NCBI GenBank assembly: GCA_033064195.1
Contig: JARBJD010000702.1
Span: forward strand, 1-21,851
Reading direction: 5' to 3'
DNA: 21,851 nucleotides
Origin: Blattamonas nauphoetae
Taxonomy: Eukaryota; Preaxostyla; Oxymonadida
The position numbers and the translations under genes were made by a program. Within the stretch, counting starts at the first letter, position 1. Each line of letters begins with the position of its first letter. Under the pieces are notes generated by a model. That model was not told where the DNA came from. It did no database searches and worked only from the letters and a program-made list of their open reading frames with translations. Positions 8,593-16,137 of this stretch are shown here, one piece after another.

Positions 8593-11163
8593 CAATTTTA
8601 GAAACAATGAAATTATGTTCAATCACTTTCTGTGTATTTTACCAACATATTCTACAACCGTCAATGTCAAGAACAACCTATTTGCGATTTCAAGGAAATC
8701 TGACAAAATATGGGGAATGATCCGAATTCGACAATCCTTCTTTCGTTCTGTTTTTATGCGTTTTGGAACCTGCGGATGCTCGGCATCATCACTGTATGCT
8801 TCATTTTTTCAATTTCATCTCTTTTTACCAACTTTTTTGACTTGATCCTGATCACGCTCCATCTCTGTTGTTGTTCGTCTTCTTCGACATTTTATTCCGT
8901 TCTCTTCAATCTTCATTATTGATTCATCTGTTTTCATCTGTTTTACCTCTTCTTTCTCTTCAGGTGTCACCGTAGTGAACATTTCATCACTTCTCCAATT
9001 TTTACATTGTATGTTGCTTATTATCGTTCACAACATCCTTCTTTATTCTCTTCTTCTCTTTGTTTCACTTCCTCTTGTCACCATTTTTTCATATTCACCT
9101 CTTTTCCCCTCTTTTTAGGTTCGATCTCAGTCATCTTTCCAACTTGGAACTTTCCGGTAATATTGAATATGTCACTCTCATTCTCTTCTTTCTTTCTTCT
9201 GTTTTCTTCCATTTTCATCTGTTTTGTTCCTTCTTTTCTTCAGGTATTCTCAGATTGAACAGATCATCGATTACATCGTTTTTTACCTTGTATGTTTCCG
9301 ATTATCGCTTTAAACAACTTTCTTTCTTCTCTTCTTTTCTTTCTTCAACTTGTTTTGATTCTCGTTTTCTCACTTTCACCTCTTTTTACAACTTTTTAGG
9401 TTCAATCAAGATTGCCGCGGCATCTTTGCACTTTTCCGTCTTCGTCATCATTTCGTTCTTATTCTCTTCTTTCTTTCATCCTTTCACTTTCATTTTCATC
9501 ATTTCCGTCTCTTATTCTTTCCTAGATCATACCGTATTGAACTGATCAACAACTTTCGCAATTTTGATTTGTATGTTGTTTCATCTCTCTTCAAACTTAC
9601 TTGTTTCTTCTCTTTTTGTTATTTGTTCAATTCCTTTCATCGTCATTTTTTCACGATCATCTCTTTTTCCCTCTTTTTTCACTCTTTCAGAACCATGCTC
9701 ACATCTCTGCACTTCTCCATGTTTTTGATCATTTCACCATGATTTTCACCTTATTTTAGACTTGTTCTCTTCATTTTCATTCCTTATTTCACTTCCTTTT
9801 CAACCGTTCTCATTTCATTTTTGTGGTCACTTCTCCGCATCCATTTTCTTGTTGTTTATTGAGTTGTTTCACTTCACACATGTTTGTTTCGCTCAACATT
9901 TTTCTCAATTACAGTGCCTTAATTTCCACTAATTTATTGACACTCCTGTCTTCCAGGATCTAACATACGACGATCCTCTCGTATCTTTGTCTTCTAATCT
10001 CTTATTGAACATTTCACTTGAATTTTTCGTTCTTTCCTGTTTTTTTAATGCGATAAAAAGGTGAACACAGACTCTGTTTTCAATATTCACGTCAGATTTC
10101 ACATCGTTATCAAGATCTCCACTTCACTAGTTTGTATTGAACCTGCTCACTTCATTTTACCTTGTTTCACCTACTTTTTGTCCAATTAAGAGAGAAAAAG
10201 AATGAAAAAGTCAATATCGTGATGTGCTGAAGAAGGCCACACGGTCGAAAAAAGGGTCATGAAATGAGAGGAACAAAGAGGAAATACGAGTGAATGATTC
10301 GTGAAACAGGACGGGTGAAATGAGAGAGAAAAGGGGTTGAAATGGTGTGAACGTAGGCAAACAGTGAAATGTTAAGAACGAAAAAAACACGTATTTTGAA
10401 CATTATGAAAGAACTAACGAACAAAAACTCACGAAAATCAAACCACAGCTTCTCCAAACGGTCCAAAAGGACCTTAAATATGTGAAAACGCTGAGAAACG
10501 GTGCTGTGTTGAAAAGCGTTGGAAAAATGTGACGTGAAAAAGGTGTGTGCACAAAACACTATATAAGAACACAAGCCGTACGGGGCCGACTTATGTTCGT
10601 TAAAAAGCTCAAAATATGAAGTGGTTGAAGCGAAAACAGTGAAAACTGAAAACTCGTGAAAAAAAGTGTGAAAGTGTTGAACATGAAAGTGAACGTTTGG
10701 AGATGCGCCAAAGGGCGTCTCCGAGCGTTTTGAAGTGCAAGATCGTCATTAGACGACGAAAGCTGACCTGAAAATGATAACAGAGAAAGCGAATACCGTT
10801 TTTCTAAAATTCGGAAAAATTCGAAAAAATCATGGTGGGTCGGATCAAACTTTTTTTTCGAAAGTGTTTTTTCGCGAAAATTTCCCCATCCAAAATGATG
10901 AACTAATTATGTGGAGTCATAAAAAATGTGTTTTAGAGATATAGCGGTTCATAGTGGTGAAATATGAGCATCGACTTTTTCGACCTATTTTGGACCATTG
11001 TTCGGTACGTAGCTCCACGAATTCCCAACCGATTTTCATCGGGATTGTTTTGATCGACGACCGACGTTGTCCCCGAGATTTTAGAATTTGTTTCAGAATT
11101 TTTTGAAGTGCTTCAACTGTTGGTTTCAATGGATTTGTGTTCAAAAATAGATTTTTGGTACTT
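8593..11163. other. Gene-free stretch with strand-biased composition
   Basis: No convincing gene is visible over about 2.6 kb. From about 8,600 to 10,190 the top strand is strongly pyrimidine-rich (C/T runs such as TTCTCTTCTTTCTTTC). From about 10,190 to 10,850 it is purine-rich (GAAAAAG, GTGAAA and similar). A 281-bp tandem repeat lies in the first part. An imperfect hairpin (GGAGATGCGCC with GGCGTCTCC) sits at 10,699-10,722. The open frames here are low-complexity Phe/Ser/Leu runs expected from such composition. The stretch separates two related element genes, so it may be element-internal or a later insertion into it. Confidence 0.6.
8931..9850. repeat. 281-bp tandem repeat, three or more diverged units
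   Basis: Landmarks recur at exactly 281 bp. TTTTCAT occurs at 8931, 9212, 9493 and 9774. The block tttac-ttgtatg (tttgatttgtatg in the third copy) occurs at 9001, 9282 and 9563. ATTCTCTTCTTTCTTTC occurs at 9180 and 9461. TTTTTAGGTTC-like sites end at 9120 and 9401 with a weaker one near 9682. A more diverged copy is visible near 8,830. Each unit seems to contain two related sub-units (about 125 and 156 bp), each ending in a pyrimidine tract plus CAGGT or TAGGT, which looks like a higher-order repeat. The units have diverged too far for a recent array. Confidence 0.8.
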
Positions 11164-11757
11164 TTATGACCTCTCGTGATACTTATGTTTGTGAGGACGG
11201 TCTCCAAAATACAACCAATTGTCCAATCGAACGGAATACTCTTTTCCTGTGTCCAAACTTCGATACTTGAATGGTTCAAGTACCTTTGTGTATGTTCCAA
11301 CAAGTTCACAATTCTCCTTTTTCAATTCATTTTCAACAAACGATTGTGTGTATCGTTTTCGTTTACCGAGATGACTTCGTTCTCCTTTCATCCATTTTGA
11401 TGGAATAACATTCCATTCGATTCCTTCATAGCGATATGTGACTGATCCGCTCGAATACATATATTCGGAGATCAGTTCACAATTCTCATTTTTCATTGAT
11501 TCAAGTAGTTTTTCCTTTGTGCACCAGTTGGCTGCTGACAAATATTTACGGGGATGCTTGTGTGGTCTAGATCCTCTCACGAAGTTGTTTACATACACTC
11601 GATAAATTTCATCTGGTTTATCTTCGTGCACGTATTCGAAAGTGCTGGTTGTGAGATATGTTGCTCCTTGGCGCGTAAGCGTTGGTGGGGTTTTCAAAAT
11701 CAATTGTTCTTTTTCTAACAGTTCAAGTAGTTGAGTTGGAGTTAAAGATGTTCCCAT
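11164..11757 (-). CDS. Protein with three W..G.RPH-type repeats, paralogue of the 8,214 gene
   Basis: This 197-residue protein starts at the ATG at 11,757. It begins with a short helical segment (LTPTQLLELLEKEQLIL), then has three tandem units. Unit 1 ends FVRGSRPHKHPRKY. Unit 2 starts NCELISEY and contains YEGIEWNVIPSKWMKGERSH. Unit 3 starts NCELVGTY and ends WLYFGDRPHKHK. Units 2 and 3 match the two units of the 117-residue protein at 8,214-8,567, including the linker YTQSFVENEL. I do not recognise a described family. The upstream TTAATTAGTAATAAATG nearly equals that of the polymerase, so it is probably an element gene despite lying beyond a 2.6-kb gap. A DNA-binding or packaging-accessory role is speculative. 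Confidence 0.75.
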   Translation of the reverse strand: MGTSLTPTQLLELLEKEQLILKTPPTLTRQGATYLTTSTFEYVHEDKPDEIYRVYVNNFVRGSRPHKHPRKYLSAANWCTKEKLLESMKNENCELISEYMYSSGSVTYRYEGIEWNVIPSKWMKGERSHLGKRKRYTQSFVENELKKENCELVGTYTKVLEPFKYRSLDTGKEYSVRLDNWLYFGDRPHKHKYHERS

Positions 11758-11805
11758 TTATTACTAATTAAAAAATAGAAATAAAAAATAAATCAACTTT
11801 GTTTC
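11758..11805 (-). promoter_or_regulatory. AT-rich promoter-like motif of the outermost repeat-protein gene
   Basis: On the minus strand TTATTTTTTATTTC and then TTAATTAGTAATAAATG lead into the start at 11,757. The second part differs from the polymerase start context at only two positions. Confidence 0.6.
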
Positions 11806-11965
11806 TGTCAGTCAATCAGTATTGAGAACATCAACGAATTCTTTGGATTCTCCCAAAAGTAGTATCGTCTAAGGTGTCGTGGTTCCAGTTTCGTCAATAT
11901 CACTACTATGGAGACTTTGAGTCAATGCCGAGATATGAAGACTCTGCCATTTATTTCTGATTTTA
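11806..11965. other. Short non-coding spacer, possible right margin of the Polinton
   Basis: About 160 bp between the last element gene's promoter and the MITE. I see no gene. The Polinton's right terminal repeat, if present, should lie here or be disrupted here, but cannot be recognised without the left end. Confidence 0.3.
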
Positions 11966-12563
11966 TAGTGGCGTCACCAATCGGTGTCCTGTCACTAATC
12001 GGTGCTTTTTTCTGGACTTATCACTTTTGGTCAAACTAAGAAAAAAATAAAAACTTTTGAATTATTCTCCGGCTTGATCCCGAGAAAACCTCAAAATACC
12101 TATAACGTTACGAATGTACACATTTTTCTTAACTTTTTTCCCTCATTTCTCCACAACTAGCCATCCGTTTTGAATCAAATAAAAGGCATTGTGATCGTAT
12201 AAATCTCGACAAATGGTGCTCAAAAAATAAACCGATTTTTTTCCTAAGAAGTTTTTGTCGAGAAAAATATGGGTTTTTTTCTATTTTCCGATATACCCAG
12301 AAGTTTTTCTCCAATTTTTTTCAAAATGTTCGTTTCCCCAAAAAAACGTTTCTGTGAAAAATTTCATCAAAATCGGTACATTGGTTGTTGAGATATTGCC
12401 AGAACGATTTTTTTCAACGGGCAAAAGGGGGTATTTTGAGGTTTTCTCGGGATTGCGTGGGAGGATAATTCAAAAGTTTTATTTTTTTCTTAGTTTGACC
12501 AAAAGTGATAAGTCCAGAAAAAAGCACCGATTAGTGACAGGACACCGATTGGTGACGCCACTA
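11966..12563. mobile_element. TA-flanked MITE with ~130-bp terminal inverted repeats
   Basis: The left arm 11,968-12,100 (starting GTGGCGTCACCAATCGGTGT) is repeated in reverse complement at 12,430-12,561. The arms are nearly identical apart from a one-base A-run difference and a short mismatch patch near TTCTCCGGCTTG. TA lies on both outer sides (11,966-11,967 and 12,562-12,563), which fits a TA target duplication as made by Tc1/mariner-type transposases. The ~330-bp interior has AT-rich sequence and no transposase, so it is a non-autonomous element. The close match of the arms suggests modest age. The superfamily is inferred only from the TA duplication. Confidence 0.82.
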
Positions 12564-12738
12564 TTAGCCGGGCATGATCCTACCCCGTGCCCCCCTCCAA
12601 TATTTAAAGAGGAGCATTGTTTAATATCATTTCAAGATGAATTAGTATTTTTTTATCGATTTGAGACCGGGTTTTGGAGATATAAATTCATCTACACTTC
12701 ACCCGATCCTTTTCCCAGACACTTTTTCATAATGTCGG

Positions 12739-12788
12739 ATAGTCTTCACAGCCCCCCGCTCAAGAGCAGGGGGGGCTGTGAAGACTAT
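12739..12788. repeat. Perfect 19-bp central hairpin of the foldback element
   Basis: ATAGTCTTCACAGCCCCCC (12,739-12,757) is exactly reverse-complementary to 12,770-12,788. The inner GCTC-AA-GAGC extends the stem with a two-base bulge, leaving a minimal loop. It lies near the midpoint of the foldback element. No T-run follows, so it is not a bacterial-type terminator. Confidence 0.9.
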
Positions 12789-13469
12789 TGGTGAATTCTC
12801 AAAAGTAACAGAGAAAAAAGGATCTTTGTGAAGTGTTGAAACAAATAATGGGCTGGATCGAGCCGAAAAGGGCAACTTTTTTTCGCCCTCAAAATCACAA
12901 AATTTCATCAAAAATGTGTTTAATATTCGAAAACAGGCATATTTGAAATAGGCATGGGCAGCGGTCGGTCCGACTGCTCGTCGACCGACCGACTGCTTTT
13001 AGGCGTGATCGACCCCTTTTCTTGGATCAAGGATTTGTGTTTTGATGAGATTGACTCAATTACACATTCCACAAGATTTAGGAGACATAAATTTGCAGAA
13101 TAGTCAATTTGAACAAACCAAATGAACTGAACGTGAGACTGTATCGAGATCTGCCAATGAAGGAGGTGAAACAATTTAACGACTGAACATGATTGTTTGA
13201 ATGAAGTGGACTTGATCAAAAGGACACGTCCAATGACAATGAGAGAAAATAGCTTTCTTTCCAGTCGTTCCTTCCACTCTATCCTCCACGCGACAGCTGT
13301 ATTGATGTTCACGTCGTACAACGAACGAGTGTCGATCTCGCGAGAAATGAAGCACAGTTGGCGTTCAGCATCCACAGTGTGCATCAAAACCCCGTTGAAC
13401 GAGACTGACTCTCCTTCGTGACGATTGTTACGAGATCTTCCTTTCTGTGGAATGACATTCACTTCCGCG

Positions 13470-14340
13470 GGTTGGACAGGGTGATTTTTCTTGATGTGAT
13501 GATAAGTTTAGAGATGAGATTGTGATATTTTTGGAAGCGAGGATTCGTAGATGGTTATGAGGCAGAGGAGGAGGATGTGGTGGTGTTGAGCGAAGAGGAA
13601 GAGACAGAGAGGGGAGACACGGCCTGTTCGGTCCATTAAGCAGCTGTATCATCAGCATCTTCTTCTTTTCACCTGACTGAGGTGAAGATGGATGTAAAAT
13701 GCTTCTTCGCCTTTGATGTGGTTGTCACTATCGAATTGAGTCTCTCCAGCTCCATCCGTTCACTGATCATGTTATGTTGCTTTTGAATCCGCTTCTTCTA
13801 AATGGATCGATTGATCAAGAATCAGGGCCGATGGAGGCAGAGGATGGAGTGTCTGGTGATGATAGTGCAGATCCAATGCAATGGATTGGAGGGGTTGGAG
13901 GTGAGAATAGGATGGAAAGATTCGGATAGTGGTGAGCACTGTTTGATTCGGAAGCTGTGAAGGCGAGGAATGTACTGATCTGATGGATGAGGTGACAGAT
14001 GGCGGGAAAGAGCCAGGATGGGTTCTGGTGAGGAAGAGTGCGCTTTTGATGGATGTGTGTTGGGAATATGTCCTTGGGGGAGATTGTTCGTGAAGTATAT
14101 GTGTAGAATTTCCCCAAAGACTTGAGGGAGTCTGATCCAGGCTTGAGCAAGAGATGCTGCAGTATTGAATTGAAGATGATGAGTTTTGTGAAGGTGAATC
14201 TGGAGTTGTTTCAACTCGTTCCATCACCACCGATGATCCACTCACAGCGATGTCACAGTTGACTCATGCTCGTTCTCTGTCGATCTGCAGAGGTCATTTG
14301 TTGTTTTTTAATTTTGTAATTGAATACGATTAGAAATCTT
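13470..14340 (+). pseudogene. Broken coding-like frames inside the hAT element
   Basis: The plus strand shows consecutive short open stretches in different frames with protein-like composition: an acidic run around 13,560-13,635 (AEEEDVVVLSEEEE), a stretch near 13,755-13,930 (HPFTDHVMLLLNP.. to ..DSADPMQWIGG), another near 13,970-14,090 (LMDEVTDGGKEPGWVLVRKS) and one near 14,165-14,330 (IEDDEFCEGESGVVSTRS). Each ends in a stop and the next is in a shifted frame. This could be a decayed transposase, or a captured host gene fragment with unrecognised introns. I cannot assign a family. No single frame in this span is long enough to be a gene. Confidence 0.35.
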
Positions 14341-14353
14341 CCTTCTTTCGAGT

Positions 14354-14578
14354 TCACTCAACAGCTGATCTTCGTAATGCATCTAAATCATTGAAGCTGG
14401 CGCCTTCGTTTTGAAACAGTTCTCCTCCATTCGAGACTTGTGGATTTGACACTTTGGTATTCGTCGCAATTGGTGGTCGTCGTTTAACAATCTGCAACTC
14501 TGAATGACGTCTTCGTTCTGATCGGAGAGGTGTTGTGTCTGGGAGTTGGATCTGCCTGTGAGAGGGCGCCTCAGCTTG
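14354..14578 (-). pseudogene. Short open frame inside hAT element, unknown
   Basis: A minus-strand frame of about 75 residues is hydrophilic and Arg/Pro/Ser-rich (SERRRHSELQIVKRRPP, then GASFNDLDALRRSAVE at its end). It lacks a good upstream promoter and any family signature. It may be a remnant exon of sequence carried by the transposon. It could equally be chance. Confidence 0.2.
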
Positions 14579-15373
14579 CACAAATCATTCAGCAGAAGTT
14601 TGTGACGGAGTGAATGGCTTTTTTTTCTCCCGATTTCATTGGTGGTATTGAAAGTGACTGTCGTTTTGAGGATCACACTGTCTTTCAACATTTCACTGTT
14701 GAGGAGGTTAGTGGAAGTGCCATCTGCGCTGATTGCATCTGGATAGTGGAACTTTCGTTCTGGTGGGTGATGAAGAGAGTCTGTTCTGCGAGGTGTGAAA
14801 CAATTGGTGATTGTGTGCGAGACTTAATCGGCGATTGTGATTGAGAGTGATCGTTGGCTTGTGGAGAATAAACTCATTGAATGGAAAAAGAATAGATGCT
14901 TGAAAAATGACTCTGGAATACTTTGTTGATAAGTTTGAGATGAACGACGATGGTGAATGGACAAGACATATAATTCGCATATATTACGAGGAAGAGTTTG
15001 ATAAGAGTGACCAAACAGTGTAGATGCATCCTGATATTGCGAGTTGTCATTTTCTCTTCTCATTCTGACCACTTCAGAGTGGGGCTTGATCCAGACAGCT
15101 TCTGGAGAGAAATGAAGAGAAAGAGGTTGTGAAAAGATGAAATGAAAAAGAACAATATTTTCCTGTTATTTAAACCCGGCAAAATGCTGAAAAAACAAAG
15201 ATGACGAGTCGGTGTCGGTCGGACAGGCCGACTTTTCGTCCGATGTTGGGGAACGACAGACCGACTCAGGGACTCTTGATCAACGGCTTCCTCCACTCTA
15301 TTTTTGTGAAAAACGAGATGAACTAATTATAAAGATGCTGTGAATCAAAAATGAGAAAAAAAGAAGAATAAAG

Positions 15374-15443
15374 TGACTCGGGCGGGATTCGATCCTGGGT
15401 CCGGGGAGAAAAAGCTACTATTCTACCACTCGACTACAGGGCA
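15374..15443 (-). tRNA. tRNA-like sequence (probable pseudogene) near the hAT right end
   Basis: Reading the minus strand, TAGTCGAGTGGTAGA matches a tRNA D-arm / box A, and GGATCGAATCC matches box B (GGTTCGANNCC) with one change. The spacing is close to that of a tRNA (about 70 nt overall). However, the acceptor stem pairs at only about four of seven positions, the D- and T-stems are incomplete, and the anticodon region is a few bases short. I therefore read it as a tRNA-derived relic, or the head of a tRNA-derived SINE, carried inside the hAT element, not a working tRNA. Confidence 0.4.
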
Positions 15444-15567
15444 TTCAAAAAAGTCGCCGACTGTTTTGTTTTTAGGGACTGGACCCGAAGTTCTCAGACC
15501 GACCACTGCCCATGCCTAATTTGAAATTTTTGGTCAGGGGGCACGGGGTATGATTAAGCCTTTAGCC

Positions 15568-16137
15568 GGTTTTGTAAATAAAACCGGTTTTGTGGAGGGT
15601 CTATCACTCTGTCGACGACCTCCCATCTTCGCGTTCTTGGCCTATCGACACTGTCAGCACAATGCCCAGCTCTCAAAATGTCACTCCATTCGAATATCAA
15701 CCATCTTTGCATCAGCAGATGAGCAGCAATGAACGGATCAAACCAACAATCGAACCGTCGCGTCTGGACTTGTCGAGATATTCGCAGAAGTGTGCAGATG
15801 AAATAACACTCACTCAGCCACTCTTCTTCGTTCTGATCGATAAGAATTACCGGCAATGAACGACGCCGGCCGATGTCCACAAATCTTCTTCACTCCGCAA
15901 AACCAACCACTCAACGACTCCACTCTCCTCGAATGATGCAGAAGCCGTCGTCACTTTCTCCTTCCCAACAAAACCATTTCAGATGTTCGTATTGTGTGGG
16001 CGTATTGTCACAAAGAACGAAACGACAGAGTGAATGATGGTGAAGTTAAACAGAATCGGAAGATAAGAGAGACCAATTTCATTTTTTAGTCAAACATCGC
16101 AGAATCAAAGTGGTCTGTCTGGATCTTGCAGGAATCG
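15568..16137. other. Intergenic stretch between the transposon nest and the kinase gene
   Basis: It begins with a short direct repeat, CCGGTTTTGT twice within 25 bp. Apart from a weak 65-residue frame (15,662-15,859) I see no gene. The last ~50 bp contain the presumed 3' untranslated region of the kinase gene on the minus strand. Confidence 0.4.
15662..15859 (+). CDS. Weak candidate small protein, unknown
   Basis: An ATG at 15,662 opens a 65-residue frame with ordinary amino-acid composition (MPSSQNVTPFEYQPSLHQQ.. to ..LFFVLIDKNYRQ). It has no recognisable domain. Because introns are common nearby, it could be one exon of a longer gene whose other exons I cannot identify, or the remains of a gene disrupted by the transposon cluster just to the left. 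It could also be chance: an overlapping minus-strand frame of similar length exists. Confidence is low. Confidence 0.22.
   Translation: MPSSQNVTPFEYQPSLHQQMSSNERIKPTIEPSRLDLSRYSQKCADEITLTQPLFFVLIDKNYRQ

Larger units (their letters stand above)
1..11965. mobile_element. Polinton/Maverick-type virus-like element (left end outside window)
   Basis: The combination of a protein-primed family B DNA polymerase, a retroviral-type integrase and an A32-like packaging ATPase in one compact gene block is the hallmark of Polintons (Mavericks). Genes are close together, mostly on the minus strand with the ATPase on plus, and share AT-rich promoter-like motifs. The left terminus is outside the window. The right limit is not resolved: the last gene with an element-type promoter starts at 11,757, and an unrelated MITE begins at 11,968. 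No terminal inverted repeat can be seen because only one side is present. The element looks nearly whole over this span, with about two breaks, suggesting a fairly recent insertion. No capsid or maturation protease gene was recognised; they may lie to the left. Confidence 0.85.
12941..15526. mobile_element. hAT-like DNA transposon, non-autonomous or decayed
   Basis: The ends TAGGCATGGGCAG(C/T)GGTCGG are inverted repeats at 12,949 and 15,518. They are flanked by the exact 8-bp duplication ATTTGAAA (12,941-12,948 and 15,519-15,526). An 8-bp duplication together with a TAGG..TGGGCA terminus is typical of the hAT superfamily. The element is 2,570 bp. Sub-terminal clusters of CGGTCGG and CCGACCGAC-type words occur at about 12,961-12,996 and 15,205-15,262, like the sub-terminal transposase-binding repeats of hAT elements. 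No intact transposase or hAT dimerisation domain is recognisable. It lies inside the foldback element and is therefore younger than it; the exact target duplication supports a relatively recent insertion. Confidence 0.85.
12564..15567. mobile_element. Foldback (long-palindrome) element split by a hAT insertion
   Basis: The outer ends GGGCATGATCCTACCCCGTG (from 12,570) and, in reverse complement, AGGCTTAATCATACCCCGTG (ending 15,561) form a ~25-bp inverted repeat. TTAGCC flanks both sides (12,564-12,569 and 15,562-15,567), an apparent 6-bp target duplication. Without the hAT insertion the element is about 414 bp. It is an imperfect palindrome over much of its length: for example ACACTTCAC..GATCCTTTT left of centre pairs with the matching sequence near 12,810-12,830. 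The centre is a strong hairpin at 12,739-12,788. There is no coding capacity. The superfamily is unassigned; 6-bp duplications are also made by Polinton integrases, but no link is shown. Confidence 0.68.

Noticed and set aside
9007-9545. Phe/Ser-rich open frames on the plus strand
   Set aside because: They are explained by pyrimidine-rich tandem repeats. Their positions shift with repeat units and they have no plausible start context.
8931-9850. CRISPR-like array
   Set aside because: The repeat unit is 281 bp, diverged, without short identical repeats and unique spacers, in a eukaryotic context.
12739-12788. Rho-independent terminator
   Set aside because: The hairpin is at the centre of a palindromic transposon, has no following T-run and the genome is eukaryotic.
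12255-12794. 179-residue plus-strand open frame
   Set aside because: It crosses the MITE boundary and the foldback hairpin, so it is chance reading through unrelated elements.
12920-13462. 180-residue minus-strand open frame
   Set aside because: It reads through the hAT terminus and target duplication and has no family signature, so a real gene is unlikely.
13772-14245. Ser/His/Pro-rich minus-strand frames inside the hAT
   Set aside because: Three overlapping frames are all open with biased composition; the plus strand has more protein-like pieces, so these look like shadows.
15374-15443. Functional tRNA gene
   Set aside because: The acceptor, D and T stems do not pair well and the anticodon region is short, so it is kept only as a tRNA-like relic.
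15554-15880. 108-residue minus-strand frame near the transposon edge
   Set aside because: It overlaps the foldback target site and has no recognisable domain. An equally open plus-strand frame overlaps it.
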